From: Terriglobus roseus DSM 18391
GTDB lineage: Bacteria > Acidobacteriota > Terriglobia > Terriglobales > Acidobacteriaceae
Direction of reading: 5' to 3'
Assembly: GCF_000265425.1 (NCBI RefSeq)
Contig: NC_018014.1
Coordinates: 4,712,001 to 4,776,000 of the forward strand
Length of the DNA: 64,000 bases
The stretch's first letter is position 1. Every line of letters begins with the position of its first letter. The notes below the pieces were generated by a model that was not told the origin of the DNA, did no database searches, and saw only the letters and a program-made list of their open reading frames with translations. Shown piece after piece: positions 16,106 to 24,717 of the stretch. The translations under genes and the position numbers were made by a program.

Positions 16106-18187
16106 ATGCGTCATGTTCTGCAGGCGGTATCTGCCGTTGCCTTAACGTCCCTTTCCCTTTCCATCGCGGCGCAGACGCCCGCTGCTTCCCCTGCGCCGGC
16201 GGCCGCGGCGATCCAGGTGCCGCTGGAGAAGCTGCCCTACTCGCCTGTGCTGAATGTGAACAATCTGGATCGCAGCGTGAATCCCTGCACGGACTTCTAC
16301 CAGTTCAGTTGCGGCGGCTGGATGAAGAACAATCCCATCCCGGCGGACCAGTCTTCCTGGAGCGTCTACGGCAAGCTGGGCTATGACAACCAGCAGTTTT
16401 TGTGGGGCATTCTGCGCGATGCCGCTGCCATGAAGGATCGCAATCCGAACCAGCAGAAGATCGGCGACTATTTCGCAGCGTGCGTCGACGAGACGGCGGT
16501 CGACAAGCGTGGCGACGCCCCGATCCAGCCTGTGCTGACGCGCATTGCCGGCTACAAATCGCGCGAAGCGCTGCTGCGCGATCTTCCTGCCTTTGCCGCC
16601 GATGTGGATGGATCGTTCTTTTTCAATGCCGGATCGACGCAGGATCCTGAAGACTCGGACAAGGTCATTGCCGAGCAGAGTGCCGGCGGCCTGGGCCTGC
16701 CCGACCGCGACTACTACCTGAAGACCGATGCCAAGAGCGTCGAGATCCGGCAGAAGTATGTTGCCTATATCGCTCAGTTGCTCAGCATGAGCGGCGAACC
16801 GGCCGCGCAGGCAAAGGCGGATGCGGAAGCTGTTCTGAAGCTGGAGACGGCGCTGGCCACCGCTTCCCTATCGCGCGTCGACATGCGGGATCCGTACAAG
16901 ACCTTCCATAAGTTGACCCTGGCAGATCTGCAGAAGCAGGTGCCCGCGGTGGACTGGACTGAGTTTTTCAAGCGTTCTGGCGCGCCCACCTTCACGACGA
17001 TGAACATTCAGCAGCCCGCTCTGAACGCTGCTTTGCAGACGGTGCTGACCACGACTTCGCTGCCAGCGTTGCAGGCGTATGAGCGCTTCCACGCGTTGAC
17101 CAATGCTGCGCCTGCGATGAGCAAGCCCTGGCAGGATGCGCAGTTTGCATTCAACAGTCACTATCTGCGCGGCACGCCCACGATGGCTCCGCGTTGGCGT
17201 CGCTGCACCGCACAGGTCGATCGGTTCCTGGGTGAGGCTCTTGGACAGGAGTTTGTCCGCCGCACCTTCTCCGCCGACACCAAGGCGAAGACCTTGCTGA
17301 TGACCAAGGGAATCGAAGACCAGATGAAGCTGGAGATTGAGCAACTGGATTGGATGAGCCCCGCGACCAAGGCCGAGGCGCTGAAGAAGTTGAGCACCAT
17401 TCGCAACAAGGTGGGCTATCCCGATACTTGGCGCGACTATAGCGCGTTGAAAATTGATCGCACCGACTATTTCGGCGACCTGCATCGTGCGAATGACTTC
17501 GCCAGCCGGCGTGAGTTCGGCAAGATTGGCAAGCCGATGGATCGCAACGAGTGGGGCATGACGCCGCCCACGGTCAATGCGTATTTCGATCCACAGAACA
17601 ACGACATCAACTTCCCAGCGGGCGTGTTGCAGCCACCGCTCTACGACCCCAAGGAAGATGAAGCGGTGAACTACGGCAACACGGGATCGACGATCGGCCA
17701 CGAGTTGACGCACGGTTTCGACGATGAGGGCCGCCAGTTCGACGCGAAGGGCAATCTGCGTGACTGGTGGACGAAGGATGATGCCAAGGGATTCGAAGAC
17801 CGCATCAACTGCGTGCGCGACCAGTTCGCGACGTACACGGTCGTCGATGACATCCACATCAACAGCAAGCTGACGAGCGGCGAAGACGTTGCGGACCTTG
17901 GCGGTACGCTGATTGCATACCTCGCCTGGCGAGACGCAACAAAGCTGCAGCGGCTGGCGCCAGTTGAGGGTTTCACGCCGGATCAGCGGTTCTTCATCGG
18001 GTTTGCACAGTGGGCCTGCGAGAACAAGCGGCCAGAGGAACAGCGTGTGCGTGCGGCGACCGACCCGCACTCGCCTGGTGAAGCGCGGATCAACGGCATC
18101 GTGACGAATCTGCCGCAGTTTGCTACTGCCTTCAACTGCCCGAAGACTGCGCCCATGGTGAAGGCGAATGTGTGCAAGGTCTGGTGA
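16106..18187 (+). CDS. pepO: Secreted M13-family zinc metalloendopeptidase (neprilysin/PepO-like)
   Basis: 693 residues, a usual length for bacterial M13 peptidases. A Sec signal peptide (about 1-23) is followed by NPCTDFYQFSCGGWMKNNPIP, the classic M13 N-terminal block. The zinc motif is HELTH at 532-536, and the third ligand is Glu593 in GEDVADLGG (with Asp597). HSPGEARINGIVTNLPQF and a terminal CKVW fit the C-terminal conserved boxes. It should cleave oligopeptides in the periplasm or medium. GGAG nine bases before ATG 16106 decides the start. It is monocistronic, ending at a hairpin. Confidence 0.95.
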   Translation: MRHVLQAVSAVALTSLSLSIAAQTPAASPAPAAAAIQVPLEKLPYSPVLNVNNLDRSVNPCTDFYQFSCGGWMKNNPIPADQSSWSVYGKLGYDNQQFLWGILRDAAAMKDRNPNQQKIGDYFAACVDETAVDKRGDAPIQPVLTRIAGYKSREALLRDLPAFAADVDGSFFFNAGSTQDPEDSDKVIAEQSAGGLGLPDRDYYLKTDAKSVEIRQKYVAYIAQLLSMSGEPAAQAKADAEAVLKLETALATASLSRVDMRDPYKTFHKLTLADLQKQVPAVDWTEFFKRSGAPTFTTMNIQQPALNAALQTVLTTTSLPALQAYERFHALTNAAPAMSKPWQDAQFAFNSHYLRGTPTMAPRWRRCTAQVDRFLGEALGQEFVRRTFSADTKAKTLLMTKGIEDQMKLEIEQLDWMSPATKAEALKKLSTIRNKVGYPDTWRDYSALKIDRTDYFGDLHRANDFASRREFGKIGKPMDRNEWGMTPPTVNAYFDPQNNDINFPAGVLQPPLYDPKEDEAVNYGNTGSTIGHELTHGFDDEGRQFDAKGNLRDWWTKDDAKGFEDRINCVRDQFATYTVVDDIHINSKLTSGEDVADLGGTLIAYLAWRDATKLQRLAPVEGFTPDQRFFIGFAQWACENKRPEEQRVRAATDPHSPGEARINGIVTNLPQFATAFNCPKTAPMVKANVCKVW

Positions 18188-18194
18188 TAAATAA

Positions 18195-18244
18195 GGTGTG
18201 ATGGTTGCCATCGCGGAATAATGCGTTTCAGGCAACATCACACC
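18195..18244 (+). terminator. Hairpin after the M13 peptidase gene
   Basis: A 14-bp stem with one bulge (18195-18209 with 18231-18244) and a 21-base loop directly follows the stop codon. It lacks a clear U-tract, so it may be a terminator or an mRNA-stabilising stem. Confidence 0.5.
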
Positions 18245-18323
18245 GCGACCTTCCCTCCAAGGGAGTGTTCTTTCCAATGCTGCTGGAGAACGACGCAGCC
18301 GTTGTTGGAAGAGAGGGAGCTCG

Positions 18324-18728
18324 ATGAAGATGAATGCCCGTTTTGCCGCTGTAGTTCTTGGCGCCGGCCTGTTCCTGGTACCGGCAGTTACGATTGCGCA
18401 GGGACCGCCGCCGGGCGCTGGCTATGGCCAGGGTGGCTACGGTCAAGGCGGCCCCGGCTACGGACAGAGACCGGGTGGGCCCGGAGGCCCGGGTGGATGG
18501 GATGCTCCGCCGTCCGACTACACGCGTGATATCCAGCGCAATGGCTTCCGCGACGGAATGCAGGGAGCACAGCGTGACTTCGATAATCGTCGTCGGCCAA
18601 ATGTAAATAATCGCGACGAGTATCGAAACTACCGTGGACCCGAGCGCCGCGTTTATCGTCAGGCATTTGATCGCGGTTACCGCGCCTGGTGGGATCACTC
18701 GCGTATGGGTGGACGTCGGCCTTACTAG
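18324..18728 (+). CDS. Small secreted Gly/Pro-rich basic protein
   Basis: 134 residues. A signal peptide (about 1-26, ending TIAQG) is followed by a low-complexity Gly-Tyr-Gln-Pro stretch (about 28-57), then a compact basic Arg/Asn/Asp/Tyr-rich domain with DIQRNGFRDGMQGAQRDF and RQAFDRGYRAWWDH. Similar short exported proteins with repeated GxxxGxxDA/RR helical segments occur widely in acidobacteria, without known function. A GAGGGAG site precedes the ATG. A UUCG-loop terminator follows. Confidence 0.75.
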   Translation: MKMNARFAAVVLGAGLFLVPAVTIAQGPPPGAGYGQGGYGQGGPGYGQRPGGPGGPGGWDAPPSDYTRDIQRNGFRDGMQGAQRDFDNRRRPNVNNRDEYRNYRGPERRVYRQAFDRGYRAWWDHSRMGGRRPY

Positions 18729-18754
18729 GTCGTCCCTGTCAATATCAAGATGCG

Positions 18755-18784
18755 ACGGCCCGTTCTCTTCGGAGAATGGGCCGT
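18755..18784 (+). terminator. Rho-independent terminator with TTCG tetraloop
   Basis: A 13-bp stem (18755-18767 with 18772-18784, one G-U) is closed by the very stable TTCG loop and followed by TGTCTTT. Confidence 0.85.
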
Positions 18785-18801
18785 TGTCTTTCTAGCGAGG
18801 C

Positions 18802-19245
18802 TTAAAACCTGGCGACCAACCAGACGCCACACACCATCAGGGCGCCACCGAGGAGGCGCATGGGCGACGCTGTATGCGGCCTCATGCCGATCAATCCAAA
18901 GTGATCGAGCAGAATACTTACGATGACGGATGCCGTGATGCTGATGCCGGTAAAGACTCCAGATCCGAGCTTCTGGGCGAGCATGAGTCCAACGACGGTC
19001 GCGATGATCGAGATCAGGCCGCCCGTCCATGCCCACCATGGCACGGACGATGTCTGCGCAGAGGATGGCAGCGGCTCACGCAGGAATGCCTGCAGCAGCA
19101 GTACGCCAAGCAGACCGGTCGCGTAGACCCACAGTGTCGCCCAGAGTGGCTGAGCGAGCTGGGTCTTCAACGCGGCATTGCTGCCTGATTGAAAGGGATT
19201 GGCTGCGCCCGCCACCAAGGCAAATACGATCGCGATCCATTGCAT
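18802..19245 (-). CDS. DMT-superfamily transporter, DUF606/YdcZ-like
   Basis: 147 residues with about five TM helices, the size and layout of half-length DMT proteins. Family-like positions include GAANPFQSGSNAAL near the start, WWAWTGGLISI mid-protein, and LIGMRPHTASPMRLLGGALM in the last loop, matching the conserved RxxGxxLM ending. Such proteins work as dimers with unknown small-molecule substrates. It is convergent with the Gly/Pro-rich gene and separated from the next minus-strand gene by about 60 bases. Confidence 0.75.
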   Translation of the reverse strand: MQWIAIVFALVAGAANPFQSGSNAALKTQLAQPLWATLWVYATGLLGVLLLQAFLREPLPSSAQTSSVPWWAWTGGLISIIATVVGLMLAQKLGSGVFTGISITASVIVSILLDHFGLIGMRPHTASPMRLLGGALMVCGVWLVARF

Positions 19246-19304
19246 GGATGATTGGACGCAGATCTGCTGGCAATTGTCAGGCGTTGATGGTGGCTTATTC
19301 GCTG

Positions 19305-19982
19305 TTAAGATGCGGTCCGCTTCGGCTGATACTCCTCGTTGAAGCGACGTCCTGCGGCCAGGCGTTCCACGGCCTCCAGCATGCGACGCTCACGCGTCTC
19401 CGACCGCTTCGCGGTCGTGATCCATTCGAGATACTCGCGCCTGCAACTGGGCGGGAACGCTTCGAAGTTTCTGGAGGCGACCTTTGACTTTGCGAGCAGT
19501 GCCGCGAACTCCGGCGGGACCGGGATGGGAGCCTTGGCGGAGGTGCGTGGCCGGCTGGCGACGGGACTGGTCGCAGCGCCCGTTCGAGCGAGGTCGGCGG
19601 CATGCCGTATGTAACCAAGCATTTGCGGGCGTGGCGGCAGATCGTCCATTGATGTGATCCGGCCGAACGAGCCGGAGGCATCCATGCCCTCGATGCCATC
19701 AGCCTTCAGCAGCGCTGTCATCTCCGGCGACCAGAAGCCAAAGCCACAGTGCTTCGTGAATGCCGACATCTGGCAGACGAGAACGCCGCTCACCGAAAAG
19801 AATGGGCGGCTCCACTTCACTTCTTCGACTGCGTCTGGTGCGGCTTCGTGTACGAGCGCTCGCAACTCGCGCAGAATGGGTTGGGCAAACGGTGCGGCCT
19901 TCGCGATCAGCGCATCCACGGCAGAATTCGCACCGTCGACTGCAGGCTTTTTGGTGTTTTTTGTTGACGTGACTGTGGGCAT
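19305..19982 (-). CDS. DUF1801/YdeI-family protein
   Basis: 225 residues. The N-terminal DUF1801 domain shows LRELRALVHEAAPDAVEEVKWSRPFF and GVLVCQMSAFTKHCGFGFW. The C-terminal region (VPPEFAALLAKSKVASRNFEAFPPSCRREYLEWI then AKRSETRERRM) is the YdeI/OmpD-associated type helical domain. These proteins are thought to be stress- or antimicrobial-peptide-related; the biochemical role is unknown. The ATG at 19982 is chosen over a start 13 codons upstream because the conserved domain begins after it. Confidence 0.8.
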   Translation of the reverse strand: MPTVTSTKNTKKPAVDGANSAVDALIAKAAPFAQPILRELRALVHEAAPDAVEEVKWSRPFFSVSGVLVCQMSAFTKHCGFGFWSPEMTALLKADGIEGMDASGSFGRITSMDDLPPRPQMLGYIRHAADLARTGAATSPVASRPRTSAKAPIPVPPEFAALLAKSKVASRNFEAFPPSCRREYLEWITTAKRSETRERRMLEAVERLAAGRRFNEEYQPKRTAS

Positions 19983-20082
19983 GTTGCGCGCAGTATAGAT
20001 GCCCGCGACTTCGAGAATCACTCAAAATTATTTAACGACTCGATCAGGTATTCAGGCTAATGCCTTGTCACGTCGGTGCCGC

Positions 20083-20111
20083 GGGCTACAGGAAACTGCC
20101 TCCTGTAGCCC
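20083..20111 (-). terminator. Terminator hairpin after the alpha/beta hydrolase gene
   Basis: A perfect 11-bp stem (20083-20093 with 20101-20111) and 7-base loop lies 32 bases beyond the stop codon of the minus-strand hydrolase gene. Confidence 0.6.
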
Positions 20112-20143
20112 ATGGCATCTTGTATCAGACTGCGGTCCTGAAC

Positions 20144-20986
20144 TTACAGAGCTGCCGTGGCGGCCGGACGTCCCAGGAAGGTGAGCAGGTCGTCATTCAG
20201 CTTCTGCGGTGCGGTGGCGTTAAGGCCGTGCGGCTCTCCGTCGTACTCGATCAGTTCCGCATTGGCGAGCAGAGACACTGCGCGACGTGCGGAGTTGTCG
20301 ATCGGCACCGTCTTGTCGCCAGTGCCGTGGATGATCAGAGTCGGGATCGTGATCTTGGCGAGGTCGCCACGGAAGTCGGTCTCGCTCCATGCACGGACAA
20401 GCTTGATCGTCGCCATCGGCGATGCCGCCAGGGCCATCTCCTGCGAGAACTCCAGGAACGCCTCAGAGACCGGATGACTTACCAAGCCGACGCCGTAGAA
20501 CGCCTTACCGAAGGTCTTGAGAAAGTCCGGCCGATCCTTTTCGAGCTTCTCCACGATGCCGTCGAAGGTCTCCTTCGGCAGGCCGTCTGGATTGTCTTCG
20601 GTCTTGAGCAGGTAGGGCGTCACAGCGCTGATGAGCACTGCCTTGGCGACGCGCGTGCTGCCGTAAGTGGCGAGATAACGTGCAACTTCGCCGCCGCCCA
20701 TGGAAAAGCCTACGAGCGTGGCGCCCCGTAGATCCAGCGCCTCCATGAGGTCGTTCAGGTCGGAAGCCAGCGTGTTGTATTCGTAGCCTGTCGCTGCCCA
20801 GTCGCTGCGTCCAAAGCCGCGGCGGTCGTAGGCGATGACGCGATAGCCGTTGTCTGCCAGAACGCGCGCCTGCGCCTCCCAGCTGGCGGACGAGAGTGGC
20901 CAGCCGTGGATGAGTACGACGGGTGTTCCGGTTCCCCAGTCGTAGTAGTAAATCGCGGTCTTGTCCTTAGTCTGCAGGTAGGGCAT
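20144..20986 (-). CDS. Alpha/beta hydrolase, non-heme chloroperoxidase/arylesterase type
   Basis: 280 residues. The alpha/beta-hydrolase landmarks are in the order of cofactor-free haloperoxidases: oxyanion loop VVLIHGWPLSS, RVIAYDRRGFGRSD, nucleophile elbow GFSMGGGEVARYLATYG, acid in HGTGDKTVPID, and the histidine in EPHGL. Close family members act as arylesterases with perhydrolase side activity. GAGGAG six bases before ATG 20986 excludes a much longer upstream reading. The protein has no signal peptide, so it is cytoplasmic. It faces a TPR gene across about 300 bases of divergent promoter region. Confidence 0.9.
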   Translation of the reverse strand: MPYLQTKDKTAIYYYDWGTGTPVVLIHGWPLSSASWEAQARVLADNGYRVIAYDRRGFGRSDWAATGYEYNTLASDLNDLMEALDLRGATLVGFSMGGGEVARYLATYGSTRVAKAVLISAVTPYLLKTEDNPDGLPKETFDGIVEKLEKDRPDFLKTFGKAFYGVGLVSHPVSEAFLEFSQEMALAASPMATIKLVRAWSETDFRGDLAKITIPTLIIHGTGDKTVPIDNSARRAVSLLANAELIEYDGEPHGLNATAPQKLNDDLLTFLGRPAATAAL

Positions 20987-21282
20987 GTCAATCTCCTCGA
21001 AGCTGTTGGATGCTATGCGTGCGCGGTTATGCTTACACCCCAGCCGCGCCATAAGCGACCGCGCTTCAATCACTTCGGCTTTGCGGTGAGGCTTTTTACT
21101 TTGCCGAAAGGCAGATGTTCTGCATTGTGAAAACGGTGGCAACTTCGCCGGGGCAGTCACAATGAGGCTCTCCGCTGATCTGGTGCCGTACTGCGCAGGC
21201 GCGGGTGTGGAATTCGCTTGCGAAAAGCGTCCTGTTCGGCGCACTATAACTGTCCTCAGCTCTGGTTTTCCGGAGAGGCGTT
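20987..21282. other. Divergent intergenic region
   Basis: About 296 bases between the hydrolase (-) and TPR gene (+). It must hold both promoters. I see no gene, repeat or clear operator in it; the open minus-strand frame has no ribosome site or domain. Confidence 0.4.
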
Positions 21283-22077
21283 ATGTTTCCCCCAATTAGA
21301 ACGGCACTGCTCCTTCTTATCGCTACTGTTCCAGCCTTTGCTCAACAGGCTGCTTCTTCGGTAGCAGGCCCGACCGAAACAGCCGTAGCAACGACCGAGA
21401 TCAAGCCTCCAACGATCGCCGATCCGGCGCTCGTCCAGCCGCCGAGCGAAGGTATCGGTGATCTGCTGATGGCGCGCGGTCGTTACCTGGCAGCAATCCA
21501 TGTGTACGAGCAACTGACTCCCACCGCGCCCATCCTGAATAAGCTGGGCATGGCGTGTGAGCACATGCTGATGTTTGAACGAGCAAGGCAAAGCTTCGAC
21601 GGCGCGCTGAAGCTCAATCCGAAGTATGCCGAGGCTTACAACAATATGGGCACGCTGGCCCACAGCCAAGGCGATCTTAGCCGTGCCGAGAAGATGTATA
21701 AGAAGTCGCTGAAGCTGAAGCCGAGCTCCGCAAACACCATGCAGAATCTGGGCGCGCTCTATTACGCGGAGCACAAGTACAAGAAGGGCGACGCAGCCTA
21801 CAAGGAGGCGCTCGCGATCGACCCGCAGATCCTGGAGCACTCAGCGCACACCGGCATCCAGACCAACACGAAGGCAGACGCGGCCAGCGAGCTGCACTAT
21901 CACATGGCTATGACCTACGCGCAGGCAGGCAGCCGCGCCATGGCTCTTGACTATCTCCGTAAAGCCATCGGCGAAGGCTTCAACGACCGCAACCGGCTGC
22001 TGCATGACAAGGAGTTTGCCGACCTGCGGACGACGGATGTCTTTCTGAAGATGGTCGACGATCTGAAGAAGAACTGA
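21283..22077 (+). CDS. Exported TPR protein
   Basis: 264 residues with a Sec signal peptide (about 1-20, ending AFAQQ) and three to four TPR motifs between about 60 and 190: YLAAIHVYEQLTP, MFERARQSFDGALKLNPKYAEAYNNMG, DLSRAEKMYKKSLKLKP and KYKKGDAAYKEALAIDP. The C-terminal helix pair (ALDYLRKAIGEGFNDRN) resembles the TPR-associated ending found in adenylate-cyclase-like and protease-linked proteins. CGGAGAGG precedes the ATG. Likely a periplasmic adaptor; partner unknown. Confidence 0.8.
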   Translation: MFPPIRTALLLLIATVPAFAQQAASSVAGPTETAVATTEIKPPTIADPALVQPPSEGIGDLLMARGRYLAAIHVYEQLTPTAPILNKLGMACEHMLMFERARQSFDGALKLNPKYAEAYNNMGTLAHSQGDLSRAEKMYKKSLKLKPSSANTMQNLGALYYAEHKYKKGDAAYKEALAIDPQILEHSAHTGIQTNTKADAASELHYHMAMTYAQAGSRAMALDYLRKAIGEGFNDRNRLLHDKEFADLRTTDVFLKMVDDLKKN

Positions 22078-22122
22078 CCGGCTCCACTACACTCAAAGGC
22101 ATCCCGCTTCAAGGAGTGCCCT

Positions 22123-22497
22123 GTGAGCCGCGAGTACTTCGCACGCAATCCCGACTATCCCTTTGCCGACGCTGTACTCATTGACGGCAAGACCCTGTAC
22201 CTCTCAGGCCGTATCGGCTTTGTGCCCGGAACAACTACCATTCCTGACACCGTGGAAGCGGAGGCTCACGCCGTGTTGCGAGATCTGCGAAGCGTGCTGG
22301 CCATGGCGGACATGACGATGGACGATCTTGTCTCCCTGCAGGTCTTCTGCTCGGATGTTTCATTATGGGAGCCATTCAATGCGATTTATCGCACGTACTT
22401 CGCCGGTCCGCTGCCGCCGCGGGCGTTCCTTGGCAGTGGCACGCTGCTGTTTGGTGCACGATTTGAACTGATGGGTATTGCGGTCAAGGATAATTAG
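22123..22497 (+). CDS. RidA/YjgF-family enamine deaminase
   Basis: 124 residues, the standard size. RidA proteins hydrolyse reactive enamine/imine intermediates released by PLP enzymes. Features include GKTLYLSGRIGFVPG at the N-terminal side, LRDLRSVLAMADMTMDDLVSLQVF in the middle helix, and PPRAFLGSGTLLFGARFELMGIAVK at the end; the usual catalytic Arg of RidA is expected in the PxR segment here. The start is GTG with CAAGGAG upstream. It lies 28 bases before a PLP aminotransferase gene, a functionally sensible pairing. Confidence 0.85.
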   Translation: MSREYFARNPDYPFADAVLIDGKTLYLSGRIGFVPGTTTIPDTVEAEAHAVLRDLRSVLAMADMTMDDLVSLQVFCSDVSLWEPFNAIYRTYFAGPLPPRAFLGSGTLLFGARFELMGIAVKDN

Positions 22498-22525
22498 CCT
22501 AACTATCCCAGATGGATGTGAGGTT

Positions 22526-23785
22526 ATGCTCTCAAGACGATCGCTTGTGAAGAACAGTGGTGCTGCCATGATGGCTGCGAAGTCGCTTGTATTTGCGGCA
22601 CCCGCGGCTGCAGCTACGGCGACCGGTCCAACTGCGCTGCCGGTTCGTGACCAGTTTGTGACACCGCAGTTTGAGGTGTGCCTGAACAATGCGCGGTGGC
22701 ATCCATTGAGCAACGGCGCACGCAAGGCGACGGAAGCGTACCTGGAGTACAAGGCCCGCGGCGTCTTCAACCAGAGCAGCCTGACCAGCCCAGCTTCTCT
22801 TGCGGTGCGCGCAAGTTTTGCGTCGCTCATCAACGCGCATGCGGATGAGATCGCCTTCGTCAACAGCACCACGGCGGGCGAGAATCAAGTGGTTGCTGCG
22901 CTTGGGCTAACGCGGCCTGCGACCTCTGGACCGCAGCCTAACATCGTGACCGACGCGATGCACTTCGAGGGATCGCTCTACCTGTATGGCGAACTGAAGA
23001 AGCGCGGTGTCGATGTCCGCATCGTCAAGCCGCGCGGTTGGGCCATCGACAAAGAAGACGTGGAGCGTGCAGTCGATAAGAACACACGCCTGATTGCCGT
23101 TTCGCAGGTGTCCTGGATCAACGGCTTCACGCACGATGCGAAGTGGCTTGCGGACCTTGCACACGCGCACGGAGCAAAGCTGTTTCTGGATGCCGTGCAG
23201 GCCGCAGGCTGCATGCCCATCGATGTGCGCGCCAGCGGCGTGGACTTCATTGCATCGGCCAGCTACAAGTGGCTGATGGGCGACTTCGGCCTTGGCTTTC
23301 TGTTTGCGCGAGCGGACGTGTTGCCCACACTCGAACGCACGCAGTGGAGCTTTCGGCAGTTCCGCGAGATGCAATATCACGCACTCCCCGGAGACGCTCC
23401 TGGGCCCTTTCCCGCGACCTTTGATCAACTACAAACAGCGGCAGGACACTTTGAGGTGGGCACGTATGCGAACGCGGTGCTGGCGACGCTAAGCGATTCC
23501 CTGCCGTGGATTCAGCGCATCGGCGTGACAAACATTCAGGCTCACGCACACCAGTTGAACAGCACGCTGCGCCGCGAGATGCCGCGGCTGGGCTATGAGT
23601 GCATCACGCCCGAAGACGCAGGTGCGTCCATCATCAGCTTCCGCGTGAAAGACGATGCGGCCACGGCATCAAGGCTGAAGAAGGCGAACGTGGATGTCTC
23701 GTTGAACCCCGGCCGGATGCGTGTGTCGCCGTCTGTGTACAACAATGAATCGGACATCCAGGCGCTGCTGTCTGCGCTCGCCTGA
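22526..23785 (+). CDS. Tat-exported class V aminotransferase, isopenicillin-N-epimerase-like
   Basis: 419 residues. The N-terminus has a twin-arginine motif (SRRSLVK) and a hydrophobic Ala-rich stretch, predicting Tat export. The fold-type I PLP enzyme follows: FVNSTTAGENQVVAAL (phosphate side), SQVSWINGF, LFLDAVQAAG (Asp contacting the PLP ring), and SASYKWLMGDFGLGFL with the Schiff-base Lys. Members of this subgroup include CefD-like epimerases and cysteine-desulfurase-like enzymes; the substrate here cannot be told. RidA lies just upstream. The gene ends three bases from the convergent methyltransferase gene. Confidence 0.8.
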   Translation: MLSRRSLVKNSGAAMMAAKSLVFAAPAAAATATGPTALPVRDQFVTPQFEVCLNNARWHPLSNGARKATEAYLEYKARGVFNQSSLTSPASLAVRASFASLINAHADEIAFVNSTTAGENQVVAALGLTRPATSGPQPNIVTDAMHFEGSLYLYGELKKRGVDVRIVKPRGWAIDKEDVERAVDKNTRLIAVSQVSWINGFTHDAKWLADLAHAHGAKLFLDAVQAAGCMPIDVRASGVDFIASASYKWLMGDFGLGFLFARADVLPTLERTQWSFRQFREMQYHALPGDAPGPFPATFDQLQTAAGHFEVGTYANAVLATLSDSLPWIQRIGVTNIQAHAHQLNSTLRREMPRLGYECITPEDAGASIISFRVKDDAATASRLKKANVDVSLNPGRMRVSPSVYNNESDIQALLSALA

Positions 23786-23788
23786 GTC

Positions 23789-24622
23789 CTATCGTTTGCG
23801 CGCTGTGACGAGCAGATAGGTGTTCGGCACAAGCGTCGCATGTTCTGGATCGGCCGCGATGTTGGCCGAACTCCACAGCTTGACCAGGTCCGCCTCAAGC
23901 GCTGACTTGCCCGCATCATCCAGCCGTTCGAAGGCCATCTTTGTGGGTCCGAAGTAAGTTCGGAAGGTGTTCACGGCACCCGCAGCGTTCGTATCCATAA
24001 CGAAGTTCAGCGGGATCAGGTCCGCCTGGATGTTGTTGAAGCCGGGGGTCAGCCGCTCGCGTGCCTTGTCGGGATCGCCCCACTGCACCGGTGGTGGAAC
24101 GCCCGGTGGGGGCGGCACGTGCTTTGCCCCGGCGCGGAACATGCGGCCGGTGAAGCTCTCAGGATTCCAGTTGGCCATAGCGAGCAAGCCACCCGGTTTT
24201 AAAACTCGAGCCAGTTCTGCGGCCACTCGATCCGGACGCGGTGCGAACATGGCACCGAACATCGTCGTCACGGCGTCGAAGGTGTCATCGGCGTAAGGCA
24301 TCGCCTCCGCGTCTCCCTCGTCGAACTGGATTGACAGGCCGACTTCTGCGGCACGCTCGCGTGCCTGGTCCAGCAGGTTTGGCGCAATGTCCAGACCGGT
24401 GACGATACAGCCGGAGCGAGCCAGTGGCAGCGCCACGTTCCCCGTTCCCGTCGCAACATCCAGCACCTTACTTCCGGACGGAATTGCGAGTCGCTGCACA
24501 AATTCCTGTGCGCTGCCGTAGATTGTCTTTGCGATGACGCCGAAGTCACCTGCAATCCAGCTGGCTCGCATCGCCTTCTTGATTTGCTCTATGGGGGGCG
24601 TTGTTTGAGGCATTGTGCTCAT
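23789..24622 (-). CDS. Class I SAM-dependent methyltransferase, UbiE-like
   Basis: 277 residues. The Rossmann-like methyltransferase core starts with VLDVATGTGNVALPLA (motif I, SAM-binding), then VTGLDIAPNLLDQAR (motif II acidic residue), GDAEAMPYADDTFDAVTTMFG (motif III/post I) and LARVLKPGGLLAMANW (motif IV). This arrangement is closest to UbiE/Coq5-like and general small-molecule methyltransferases. The C-terminal portion is longer than in UbiE and has no further recognisable domain. GGAGAG before the ATG fixes the start. Substrate unknown. Confidence 0.8.
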   Translation of the reverse strand: MSTMPQTTPPIEQIKKAMRASWIAGDFGVIAKTIYGSAQEFVQRLAIPSGSKVLDVATGTGNVALPLARSGCIVTGLDIAPNLLDQARERAAEVGLSIQFDEGDAEAMPYADDTFDAVTTMFGAMFAPRPDRVAAELARVLKPGGLLAMANWNPESFTGRMFRAGAKHVPPPPGVPPPVQWGDPDKARERLTPGFNNIQADLIPLNFVMDTNAAGAVNTFRTYFGPTKMAFERLDDAGKSALEADLVKLWSSANIAADPEHATLVPNTYLLVTARKR

Positions 24623-24717
24623 GCATGCTCTCCTTCGTTCGCACCCAAATTACTCCCGGCCGTTCAGCAGGTCACGCAAAAATTCGCGCATACCGTTGGA
24701 AATCGGCGGTCGCGAAA

